Source: Dactylis glomerata
Taxonomy: Eukaryota > Streptophyta > Magnoliopsida > Poales > Poaceae
Length of the DNA: 64,000 bases
Direction: 5' to 3'
NCBI GenBank assembly: GCA_007115705.1
Contig: QXEO01000434.1
Coordinates: forward strand, 1,268,448-1,332,447
Below are positions 20,396 through 31,602 of the stretch, one piece after another. How positions within the stretch are numbered: the stretch's first letter is position 1; the number at the start of each line of letters is the position of its first letter. Under the pieces are notes generated by a model. It made no database searches. It saw only the letters and a program-made list of their open reading frames with translations, and was not told the DNA's origin. The translations under genes were made by a program, and so were the position numbers.

Positions 20396-23008
20396 TGGGG
20401 TTGCGGCTATGTGCATCTTTGTTATGCAGAGGCCGGATGTAATGCTACTTAAGATATTTTTTAAGTAATAAAAATCCATTATCGAAAAAAGAATGCGCAT
20501 TGTAGCTATTTACCTTTAGAATCATCATCAAATTTGATTTTTATCTTTGGTAACAAGCTTTGTTTACATAGTCATTGTAATAATAAAACACGCTTTCTAA
20601 ATTTATCATCTTGATCTTTGTATATACTTCGAAACAGCGGTACAATTCTTTCTTTCAAAAGAGCTAAGGAAATTCATGGTTTGTTGAAAGGATTGATTAA
20701 GCTCTCATAGTTGTTGACCTACTTGATGACCAAGCTAATAACCAAGGGAGTTATTGACCTACTAGAGGACCAAGGACTTCGTGTCACCATCTAACCCCCA
20801 AAAGTGTTATATAAAGAGCAGAAGGGCTTCCATGTGCAAAGGCTCAAAGCTATATCTCATTTTACTCTCTATCTTGGAATTTGTATGGTCTAGCTCTGTG
20901 CATTTTTTGTTTTATCAATTTGTAATGATGATATGAATTGTGTAGAAATGAGAATATGAGGCATTGGGAATTACCAATACACCGTCAAAATTGCAACATG
21001 CACTCTCTGTCTCATCATGTCATGTTGCATGTCCCTTCTATCGTGCCACCTAGTATCCATCCGCCACGTCCTTCTTCTAGCCTTTTGGTCCCCGAGCTCT
21101 TGCAGTCTCGTATTCCACACTTCTGTGCAATCTGGAGGAAGCAAAAGTGAGGTAGTTTACTGCTTGGCTAGGAAGAGCTAGCTTCTCAGCAGCATTGATA
21201 GGCAAAGGAGGGTGAAAAAAGCATGTCATGGTCGCTCGAAGTTAGATTAAGACTTGCACACTTCCAATGGCACTCAGCGGGAGTATTAGAGTTTGTCCAC
21301 CTGGTGGTGTTACTTAGAAAAGGCAATAAGGCAGCACATACGTGTGCACGCTAATCTCTTAGTTTAGTGCTCCTTTGAGCAGCTTCGATGTGTGCCCTAA
21401 ATTTCTGAATGAGGCTATTCATTTGAAGACTGTTTTATCTTTGGAACAAAATCGTTGATGACTTGGTGTCAAGGTTAAAAAAAGCGTCAATAGCCAGCGA
21501 AATTTACGGCATTGACTGTATCTTGATTTACCGGCACCCTCCATCTCTCTCCCTGTTCTCTCTCTTTTGCCTCACTAAAATTCAGACATGGCACCTGCTA
21601 TAGAGCTGAGGTGGCACTATTGTACATGCCTTGACCGAAAATCAGGCAAAACTGAAACTAAGGCTAAACAAACAGATGTGGTAGTTAATTTCAACAAGAT
21701 GTTCACCGATGCACGAGGTGCTCGCTGGCGGAACTGGGGTGGGACGAGAGGGAGCATGATGCGCGCTGAGACGTGTGCGTGCACCATGCGTAGTTGGAGG
21801 TTCCTAGTCAACCTTGCTAGTAGCTCAATGACCAGAAGAGCCCATCATAACCATCGAGCCATCAAAAGGGTTTTTGACTATCACACTGAATTTTTTATGG
21901 GGAGAAGGGGAGGGGTTACTAGACGAACTTTTGACATAAAATTTGAATTCAAGAAAAAACTTGATATATCAGCTAACCGGTCAAAAGTATTTGATCACCG
22001 CATTGTTACCGAGTGGTAATCACCCTTTTCCCCAAAAAATTCGCTAGAATGGACCGACTAAATTTTTTTTGCCTGAGAAACCCACTTACCATGGGTGGTC
22101 GGTAAAATGGAATAATAGCCGGTAACCATGCTAACAAGTCAGGTAATCTTCAATGCAACGATGGATCACTCACACATTACTTTTACTTTGGATTATTTCT
22201 CTATCCAAAATTATGTGTACGGACACGACAAATGGCTCGCCAATGAGTTGACACATCGGACATCTATCAAGGTGTGTTCTTTATATGTTGCCAGCTTATT
22301 CGTTGCCGCTATTTGAAGCCGATTCATCTATCAAATCGGTTATTAACGACTAACGAGAGGTCTATTGTAGGGTTGCAGGTGGACGTGGACGTCCGCTCCA
22401 TTCACGCCGCTAAAAAGGACTAAACGGCTAGGTGGATGGCCCGCCGAAGCAAAGTGGGTCTGGAGGAAACAGCCATCTCTTCCGCTAGGTTCGTCTGTAC
22501 AACAGGAGTCACACGCATCAATATTTGACCCTCCTGGCTGGCCGCTCGGCCGCTTCCCGGCCGCCGCTCAGTCACCGGCTGCCTCTGTCGGGATGCCGTC
22601 ATGCCTCCCATTATGCAGATGTTGGGTGTAAGTCGCTTGCTAAGTAATAAAAGTGCCCATTATCGAAAGAAACTAAACTTGATGTTTATCTTTTGGGACA
22701 TGCTTTGTTTACATGATCGTTGTAATAATAAAACACGCTTTATAAAATTCATCATCTTGATCTTGGTATATACTTGGAAACAACGATACATTTCTTTCTT
22801 TCAGAATAGCTAAGGAAATTCATGGCTTGTTGAAAGGAATGGTTAAGCTCTCATAGTTGTTGACCTATCTAATGATCAAGCTATTTGTTGGGGTTCGGTG
22901 CAAATAACAAAAAAATTATTCCCTACGAAATCCCGAATTGACCAGATCTATCTATCTAGTAATGATATAACGATTAACTGGAACTCGGACACGTACCCTC
23001 GTAGACCT

Positions 23009-23145
23009 CTTCATGAAGCATGGACTTATGAATCGTAAAGCCCTGGATTGCCTTAGGATGGCGGAAACAAAATTATCAAGAATGAAACACTTAGGATATT
23101 ATTTTGTAATGACATGTTATGCGGCTCTCAATGATAGTGACGGGG
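23009..23145 (+). pseudogene. PPR pseudogene 2, tandem copy
   Basis: Copy of 18651-18787 carried by the 4,358-bp duplication. Confidence 0.85.
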
Positions 23146-24753
23146 TGATACGTCGCAAACGTATCTATAATTTTTGATGCTCCATGCTTATTTTACACCA
23201 ATTGCTTTGTGTTTTGTTTACACTTCGTGGCATTTTTATGCACTTTCTGGAACTAACCTATTAACGAGATGCCACAGTGCCAGTTCCTGTTTTCTGCTGT
23301 TTTTGTGTTTCAGAAAAGTTATACAGGAAATATTCTCGGAATTGAACGAAATGAAAGCCAAAGTTCCTATTTACCTGACATGAAGACGGAGTCCAAAGGA
23401 GAGACGGAGGGGAGCCAGGAGGCGGCCGCACCATAGGGTGGCGTGGGCCACCCCTGGCCACGCCACCAGGTGGTGTGGGCCCCTGGTCCACCCCCTGACA
23501 TCGCCTTTCCACCTATAAATTCCCTTCGATGGGAAAACCCTAAGAGGACGAATACTTTTCCATGAAACATACTGCAAGCCGCCACCGTCGTCGTCCCGAG
23601 ATCGGGAGGGTCCAGAAGCTCTTCCCGGCACCCTGCCAGAGAGGAGAATCATCACCAGAGGCCTTCTTCATCACCATGCCAGCCTCCAGAGTGATGCGTG
23701 AGTAGTCTATCTTGGACTATGGGTCCATAGCAATAGCTAGATGGTTGTCTTCTCCTCCATGTGCTTCATGTCTAGATCTTGTGAACTGCCTATTATGATC
23801 AAGATCATCGTTATGTAATTTTATATGTTGTGTTTGTTAGGATCCGATGAATATTGAGTACTATGTCAAGTTGATTGTTGATTTATCATGTCTATGTTAT
23901 TTATGATCTTGCATGCTCTTTGTTGCTAGTAGATATCTTGGCCGAGTAGATGCTAGTAACTCCAAGAGGGAGTATTTATGCTTAATAGTGGGTTCATGCC
24001 TCTAGTAATCTGGGAGAGTGACAATAACTTCTAAGGTTGTAGATGTGTTGTTGCTACTAGGAAGAAAACAACAAATCATTTGTTCAAGGACATTTGTATT
24101 GTTTACATTACAAACTTTGCTTAAGGTGATAATCTGTTGCTTGCAACTTAATACCCAAGGGTTGTTCGGATGATATCCCGCGGGTGGATTATTAGTCATA
24201 GATGCAGTTGGATTACAGTCTATGTATTTTGTTGTAATGCCCAAGTGAATCTCATAGTGATCTTCATGACATGTACATGCATTGTTATGCATTCTTTATT
24301 TTGTCAATTGCCCAACTGTAATTTGTTTACCCAGCATGTTATTTCTTTATGGAGAGACACCTCTAGTGAACTGTGGACTCCGATCCATTCTTTTACTTAT
24401 ATTACTATCTATTGCAAGCACCGTTTACTTTCCGTAAGCATTATTTATTTACTTACTGTAAACAAATATCTTTTTCCACACAATATGAATCCTTTGTTTT
24501 CAGCAAGCGAGTGAGATTGACAACCTCACTACAAGTTGGGGCAAAGTATCTTGGTTGCGTTGTGTGCAGGTTCCACGTTGCTGCTGGCGCCGGTAGTGCG
24601 CCCTGCCAAAAGCCAGTTCGCAACAACCTTCAGAAGTGGTTTCTTTCTCCTACTGGTCGATTAATCTTTGATTTCATAACTGAGGAAAAACTTACCATTG
24701 TGCTCATCACACCTTCCTCTTGGGGTTCCCAACTGGTCGTCAACCATGCACCA
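23146..24753 (+). mobile_element. Solo LTR (copy 2, by duplication)
   Basis: Copy of 18788-20395 with two noticed substitutions (23965, 24488). It shares the same insertion flanks, so it arose by the tandem duplication, not by a second insertion. Confidence 0.8.
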
Positions 24754-25456
24754 TGGGGTTGCGGCTATGTGCATCTTTGTTATGCAGAGGCCGGATGTAA
24801 TGCTACTTAAGATATTTTTTAAGTAATAAAAATCCATTATCGAAAAAAGAATGCGCATTGTAGCTATTTACCTTTAGAATCATCATCAAATTTGATTTTT
24901 ATCTTTGGTAACAAGCTTTGTTTACATAGTCATTGTAATAATAAAACACGCTTTCTAAATTTATCATCTTGATCTTTGTATATACTTCGAAACAGCGGTA
25001 CAATTCTTTCTTTCAAAAGAGCTAAGGAAATTCATGGTTTGTTGAAAGGATTGATTAAGCTCTCATAGTTGTTGACCTACTTGATGACCAAGCTAATAAC
25101 CAAGGGAGTTATTGACCTACTAGAGGACCAAGGACTTCGTGTCACCATCTAACCCCCAAAAGTGTTATATAAAGAGCAGAAGGGCTTCCATGTGCAAAGG
25201 CTCAAAGCTATATCTCATTTTACTCTCTATCTTGGAATTTGTATGGTCTAGCTCTGTGCATTTTTTGTTTTATCAATTTGTAATGATGATATGAATTGTG
25301 TAGAAATGAGAATATGAGGCATTGGGAATTACCAATACACCGTCAAAATTGCAACATGCACTCTCTGTCTCATCATGTCATGTTGCATGTCCCTTCTATC
25401 GTGCCACCTAGTATCCATCCGCCACGTCCTTCTTCTAGCCTTTTGGTCCCCGAGCT

Positions 25457-26799
25457 GTTGCAGTCTCGTATTCCACACTTTTTTGCAATCTTGAGGAAGC
25501 AAAAGTGAGGTAGTTTACTGCTTGGCTAGGAAGAGATAGCTTCTCAGCAGCATTTATAGGCAAAGGAGGGTGAAAAAAGCATGTCATGGTCACTCGATGG
25601 TAGATTAAGGCTTGCACACTTCTAATGGCACTCAACGGTAGTATTAGAGTTTGTCCACCTGGCGGTGTTACTTAGAAAAGGCAATAAGGCAGCACATACT
25701 TGTGCACGCTAATCTTTTAGTTTAGTGCTCCTTTTGAGCAGCTTGGATGTGTGCCCTAAATTTTTGATTGAGGCTATTCATTCGAAGACTGTTTCATCTT
25801 TGGAACAAAATCGTTGATGACTTGATGGCAAGGTTAAAAAAAGCGGCAATAGCCAGCGAAATTTACGGCATTGTCTGTATCTTGATTTACCGGCACCCTC
25901 CATCTCTCTCCCCGTTCCCTCTCTTATACCTCACTAAAATTCAGACATGGCACCTGCTATAGAGCTGAGGTGGCACTATTGTACATGTCTTGATTGAAAA
26001 TCAGGCAAAACAGAAACTAAGGCTAAACTGACAGATGTGGCAGTTAATTCCAACAAGATCTTCACCGATACACGAGGTGCTCGCTGGCGGAACTAGGGTG
26101 GGACGAGAGGGAGCATGATACGCACTGAGACGCGTGCGCGCACCATGCGTAGTTGAAGGTTCCTAGTCAACCTTGCTAGTAGCTGAATGACAAGAAGATC
26201 CCATCAGAACCATCTAGCCACCACAAGGGATTTTGACTATCAGACTGAATTTTTCTAGGGAGGAGGGAAGGGGTTACTAGAGGAACTCTTGACATAAAAT
26301 TTGAATTCAAGAAAAAAACTTGATATATCAGCTAACCGATCGGAAGTGTTTGATTACCACATTGTTACCGAGCGGTAATAACCCCTTGTTCCAAAAAAAT
26401 TTGCTAGAATGGACCTATTTTAAAAAAGGTTCGAATATTTTCCCCCGGAAACCATTTACCATGGGTGGTCGGTAAAACGGATTAACAGCGGTAACCATGC
26501 TAATAAGTCCGGTAATCTTCAATGCAACGACGGGTCACTCATACATCACTTCCACTTTGAATTAATTCTCTATCCAAAATTATGTGTACGGACATGCCAA
26601 ATGGCTTGCCAATGAGTTGACACATCAGACATCTGTGAAGGTGTGTTCTTTATATGTTGCCAGCTTATTCATTGCCGCTATTTGAAGCCGATTTATCTAT
26701 CAAATCGGTCAGTAACGACTAACGACTAACGAGGGATTGATCTCTATATTGTTTCAATTTTATCGGATATTCCCGAAGGGACAACGAGGGATCGATCTA
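25457..26799 (+). other. Upstream region of the intact PPR gene
   Basis: No gene is seen. It is the diverged counterpart of 16741-18014 and 21099-22372, with many substitutions, and its short ORFs are broken relative to those copies. The shared part ends near 26750 at the repeated ACGACTAACGA. The PPR promoter should lie between here and 27164, with a MITE in between. Confidence 0.6.
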
Positions 26800-27056
26800 C
26801 TTTCTCCGTCCTAAATTATCCTGTATTCTAGATTCAGTTAAAGTTAAACTTTGTAAATTTTAACTAAGCATACAAGAAAAAATATAAACATTTACAATAT
26901 AAAATAGATATCATTAGAATCATCATAAGAAATACTTCTATATTATATATATTCAATATTATAAAATTTAATAATTTTAGCAATATACTAGATTAAACTT
27001 TATCTAATTTGATTTTGATTAAATCTAGAATGCAGGGTAAAAAAGGAGAGAGGGAG
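26800..27056. mobile_element. Stowaway-type MITE
   Basis: A 257-bp AT-rich element flanked by TA on both sides (26798-26799 and 27057-27058). Its ends are inverted: CTTTCTCCGTCCTAAATTAT on the left, against CTCCCTCTCTCCTTTTTTAC on the complement of the right end, followed by a shared ATTCTAGATT. No coding capacity. It ends about 108 bp before the PPR start codon. Confidence 0.85.
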
Positions 27057-27164
27057 TAATGCAACTTCAAAACTGGAGAACGTGTTGATGTCAAACCGCC
27101 TAGCAAAACGGATTCAAGTCGGTCAGGCACGCAAAGAAGTCCGCGGCCTGTACCGAGCGGGCCG

Positions 27165-29472
27165 ATGGCCATGGCCGCCGCCGCCCTTGCGCGCCGCTCG
27201 CGCCTCCTCCTCCTCCTCCGCCTCGCCGACCCGCACTCGAACCCTAAGCCCCGCTCCCTCTACTCCTGCTCCTCCGTCGACGCTCCGGCCGCCGCCCGCG
27301 CGCGCGACGCCGAGCGCGAGGGCGACCTCCTCTCGTGGCGCCTCCTCCGTCTCCGCTCGATGGGCTCCGTCGCCGCCGCCATCGAGGGATGGGCCCAGAT
27401 GCGCGGCCGCGTCTCGAGGCCGGAGCTCCAGCGTGCCGTCTCCCAGCTCCGGCGCGCGCGTCGCTACGAGCACGCGCTCGAGGTCAGCAGCTCTCCCTAC
27501 TCCGTTGTCATTGGGACTTGTCGTAGTTTGGGCTATTCCACTGTTCAGTTGCCAATTTTGATAGCAGTAGGAGGAGCAAATCTATTAGGCCATTCTTTGC
27601 TCGACGTTGTACCTTCCTTCCCCTGTTATGACTGACTGACTGCAAGTTTTTGAGAGGTTTAACGTGGAGGAAGAACCGATTAATCCCAACTCTGTAAAAA
27701 TGCAGACCCTTTGCAATGAGGGTTTGCAAACGAAGAACTGACCGGTTTGTACTCTTCATTTTATTTTATCAAAACTCTCAAGTTGGGAAGTGGACACTTT
27801 GGATGGTTGGTTGTTCGTGATTGTTCTAATCTCTTATATATGCTAGAGTTGAAACTTGAAAATTACATTCGAGCCGGCAATCTAATCATAAGACAAGGAG
27901 AAGGAACAGGAACTCAATGAAATCCATTCTCTTGGTCCACGCGTTAGATTTCGTCATTGTTTCATTGTTGTTACTGCTTGGCAGTAGGCACTGAATTTTT
28001 GTGTCTGAGATTCTTGTGAAAGAAGAACTGACAAGTCCCAACTCTGTAGAAATTTCAGAGCCTTTATAATATTTATTTGCAGAGGAAAAACCGACAAATT
28101 CAAACTCTTCATAATATTTGACCAAACTCTTGTCCATGATATTTTTATCTCTTATATGCATGCTGGAGTTCAAAATCGTAATTCGCATAGCCTAAGATAA
28201 AAAGATGTTGTCCTGCAGATTTTATCATGGATGGACTCACGCAAAGACATTAAACTATCACCACTGAATCATGCAGCTAGAGTGGACTTGATTGCGAAAG
28301 TACACGGTACTACTCAAGCTGAGGAATACTACAAGAAACTACAGAACGCTGCTGATAGGGAAGCTGCGTCGTTCCCTCTCCTTCATTGCTATGTTGCCGA
28401 AAGAAATGTTCTGAAAGCTGAGAACTTTATGGCTAGTCTGCAGAGCGTTGGGCTGCCAGTTGATCCTCACTCGTTCAATGAAATGCTGAAGCTGTATGTT
28501 GCAACATGCCAGTATGAGAAGGTACATAGTGTAATCAGTCTGATGAAGCGGAACAATATCCCCAGAAATACCCTCTCTTATAGCCTCTGGATGAATGCAT
28601 GTTCTGTATCTGGTGTTGCCTCTGTACAATCAGCATTCAAGGAGATGGTTAATGATGATATGGTTGAGGTTGGTTGGAGCACATACTGTGCATTGGCCAA
28701 CATCTTCATGAAGCATGGACTGAATAGTAAAGCCCTGGATTGCCTTAGGACGGCCGAAACAAAATTATCAACAACGAAACGCTTAGGATATTCTTTTGTA
28801 ATGACATGTTATGCTGCTCTCAATGATAGCGACGGGGTTACGAGACTGTGGGAGGCTAGTAGGTGTGTCCCTGGAAGAATCCCTGCTGCAAACTACATGA
28901 CTGCTATTACATGTTTGATAAAAGTCGGCGACATTGACCAGGCTGAGTGTATCTTTGGAAGCTGGGAAGTGGAGTGTGGGAAGTATGATGTGCGGGTTCC
29001 AAATATTCTTCTAGGTGCTTATGTGAGGAATGGCTGGATTGAAAAGGCTGAGAAGCTCCATCTCCACATGGTAGAGAAAGGCGCGCGCCCAAACTACAAG
29101 ACGTGGGAGATACTTTTGGAGGGATTTGTTCAGAGTAGCCAGATGGACAAAGCTGTCAATGCCATGAAAAAAGCTTTATCTTCAATGAAGAGCTGTCATT
29201 GGAGACCTCCACTCAAACTAGTTGAGGTCATCGCAACATTCTTCGAGGAGCAAGGAAATACTGAAGATGCAAAGAGATACATTAAGGTTCTTCAAAAGTT
29301 CAACTTGACAAGCTTGCCTCTGTACAAGTCTGTGCTCCGAACATATATTAAAGCTGACACTGTGGCAACCGATATTGCTGAGATGATAGCAAGAGATCAG
29401 ATAGTTATGGACGAAGAAATAGACCATTTGATCATATGTGCGAGCAAGATATACATCACAGGCAATATGTAA
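27165..29472 (+). CDS. P-class pentatricopeptide repeat protein, likely organellar (2 exons, 523 aa)
   Basis: The one clearly intact host gene. Exon 1 is 27165-27482 and ends CTCGAG/GTCAGC. Exon 2 is 28219-29472, after CTGCAG; both junctions are phase 0. The N-terminus (MAMAAAALARRSRLLLLLRL) is rich in Ala, Arg and Leu without acidic residues, as in mitochondrial targeting peptides. The rest is helical PPR-type repeats such as DPHSFNEMLKLYVATCQYEK, LSYSLWMNACSVSG, GWSTYCALANIFMKHGLNSK and YDVRVPNILLGAYVRNGWIE. No E, DYW or SMR domain follows. It resembles the plant family that includes At4g21705. Such proteins bind organelle RNA; the target is unknown. A diverged upstream region and a MITE precede it, and broken copies lie at 3346-23145, so it belongs to a local tandem family. 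Confidence 0.9.
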
Positions 29473-31579
29473 CTATGAAATGTAGTAACCTCTGAGCCAG
29501 ACACATGTTAAAAAACATTTCAGCTGACATGGTAAAAATAGAACTGCAGATTAGACCACTAATAGCAGGCTGAGCTTCACTGCTTAGTAGGCAAGGTCTT
29601 GAGCACTGAGTTGCTTGCTTTGTCATGACAAGTGATTGTTTATTAATTTTTCCTGTTGTGACTGGTGAGGAGACAAATTTGAGAAGTTTGGACGGCCTTA
29701 TACTTTTGTAGGAGCTAGGTGAGTCGTTCTTAAACACTTGTAGAGGTGCTCGATGATGAGAACATATCGACCAGCAGAAACTGGACTGCTGGATCGTGTG
29801 GAAAGGGACATGATGAATGCCCATATTATGGGCACTCCTGCGGAATGTACAGATGGGCTGTGTTTGTAATTGAGTGAGAGGCCCTTTTTCTATCTCAGTT
29901 GCAACACGTTATCTCCTTCCTCCATAGCCAACCTCTTTGACATATTTCTGGCTGATCCCAATTCATTCATGGTGGCTGCCGGTCTTGCCTCACCGAATTG
30001 TTCTCTGGTACATGAATTATTGGTAGAAGTCTTCTCCTTTTTCTATCTCAGTTGCAACACGTTATTTCCTTCCTCCATAGCCAACCTCTGTATGAAATGT
30101 TCCTGGCTGATCCCAGTTCATTCATGGTGATTGGTGGCTGCTGGTCTCACCACAGCAAATTGTTCTCCGGTACATGAATTCTTGGCAAAGTCTTCTCCTT
30201 TTTTTCCCTTCAAAATTATGCTTTTGTTCACCCATTTTGTGTCCCAGAATGACCTGATTTTGTTTCGGTTTTCAGTGATTGCCACAGTTTATTCCGAACT
30301 CGATTAGTATTGGATGCCTTGTCCTCACCTCAGATTGTGAATCGATCTAAGTGTTGATCATACATTTGTTGAAGAATTTGTGTAGACCATGTAGGGTTTG
30401 TTTTTCTGATTCGGAAAAAACACGAGCGGGCAGAAGGACAAAAGAAGGATACGCATGGTGTTCCTTTTTTCAGTTTTAGGAACAGACCTCGCATGGTTTG
30501 TTTGGATCTGAGAGAACACCAACCTTGATAGTGACTACTCTTTCTGGTATGCATATGAGAAAAAGGAAAGCCAGGGAAGCTTTTAGGCACGAGCAGATGG
30601 TCCATTTGGTGATTTTGCAAGTATATGCCAGCTTTTGGATGCCAAAACACAAATGTTCCATCTGGAAAAAAAACCCAGTGAATAAGTGAGTTTATCATGT
30701 CCCTTCCTATGAAGTCTAATGGCCTGGAATGGATGTTTCATTGTGTTACTTAATGACTTGTGTCACTGATATCTTCTTGCTGGATGATGTACTTATGTGC
30801 AAAGACTCGTTGCCTCCCAGTACTCTAAATATTCAAGTTCGATGAAACTACGATTCATGTTTGCTTGGCTCGCTTGTTCTCTCTCGAGGGATGGAATGTG
30901 TGAATGATAGCCATTGCCTTTATTTCCATATACTTTGTACTGATGAACTGTTTGTGGCTAGGTGCGTCATGATTATCTTTCATATTTATCTTATGTCTGT
31001 TTAAAGAAATTGCTAGAGCCCTCATAGAAACTGACCTACCCAGGATCAAGCTCATAACCAACTGAATCTTAGCTATTAACCTACCGTAGGAATAATGGCT
31101 TCATAAGTCTGCCTACCACTCGAGTCATATAAGTAGCAAGGATTCCCCAAGCATTATATGAGTTGGTTATTTCTCATTCTACTTCTTTGTCTTACAATTA
31201 CATAATCAAATTTGGTTTACTATTTGTTGCTCTTTACACACCAGGATATGAATTTGATGTGTATGGGCATAGCAGGCACCGGGAATTACACATGGGTCAT
31301 AGAAATAACAACCACCACCAAATTACTCCGCCAGCTAGGGCGCCTTTCCCTCCCGCTCCGCCGTCTCAACAATTCTCCATCTGCAGCATCCTAAGACAGG
31401 CCTTCGTAGGTTTCCGATCTATCCATCTCGTGTGCCACCCTCTCTTGGAATTTTGCGGAAGTAGCATAGTGATGTTATCCTGCTAATTTGCTGGCCCAAG
31501 GGAAACCGGGGAAAAGAACATGGCAGTGTTCACTCGATAGTTCTGGAGGAGCAACACAAACGGCTTCAGAGGCCTACAG
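29473..31579. other. PPR 3' region and spacer up to the LINE
   Basis: No gene is seen. The PPR 3' UTR should lie in the first few hundred bases. It includes a 153-bp direct duplication at 29890-30200. 31008-31190 weakly resembles 16340-16560 (a CTCATAG...GACCTACC...GATCAAGCTCATAACCAA pattern), possibly an old dispersed repeat. Confidence 0.5.
29890..30200 (+). repeat. 153-bp tandem duplication downstream of the PPR gene
   Basis: CTATCTCAGTTGCAACACGT begins at 29890 and again at 30043. The copies share CTTCCTCCATAGCCAACCTC, CTGGCTGATCCCA and GGTACATGAATT, with substitutions and small indels, so the event is not recent. Confidence 0.85.
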
Positions 31580-31602
31580 AAATATGTTTCTGGTCCCTGG
31601 AA

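Larger units (their letters stand above)
16705..21062 (+). repeat. 4,358-bp tandem duplication, copy 1
   Basis: Every position from about 16705 recurs 4,358 bp later up to about 25456. I noticed only three differences across the unit (18147, 19607 and 20130 against 22505, 23965 and 24488). The unit holds PPR-upstream-like DNA, a PPR exon fragment, a solo LTR and PPR-downstream-like DNA. Left of 16705 and right of 25456 the same homology continues, but with many differences, so the duplication edges lie in the identical window 16705-16740. Confidence 0.93.
21063..25420 (+). repeat. 4,358-bp tandem duplication, copy 2
   Basis: Direct neighbour of copy 1 in the same orientation, with no gap. 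It includes the second PPR fragment (23009-23145) and the second solo LTR (23146-24753). Identity to copy 1 carries on 36 bp past its end, to 25456. Confidence 0.93.

Noticed and set aside
19812..20452. ORFs of 114 and 145 aa (repeated 4,358 bp later)
   Set aside because: They lie inside a solo LTR and have no retrotransposon protein motifs.
27082..27561. 159-aa ORF overlapping PPR exon 1 in another frame
   Set aside because: Shadow of the GC-rich exon; the 27165 frame joins exon 2 in phase and has a plausible targeting peptide.
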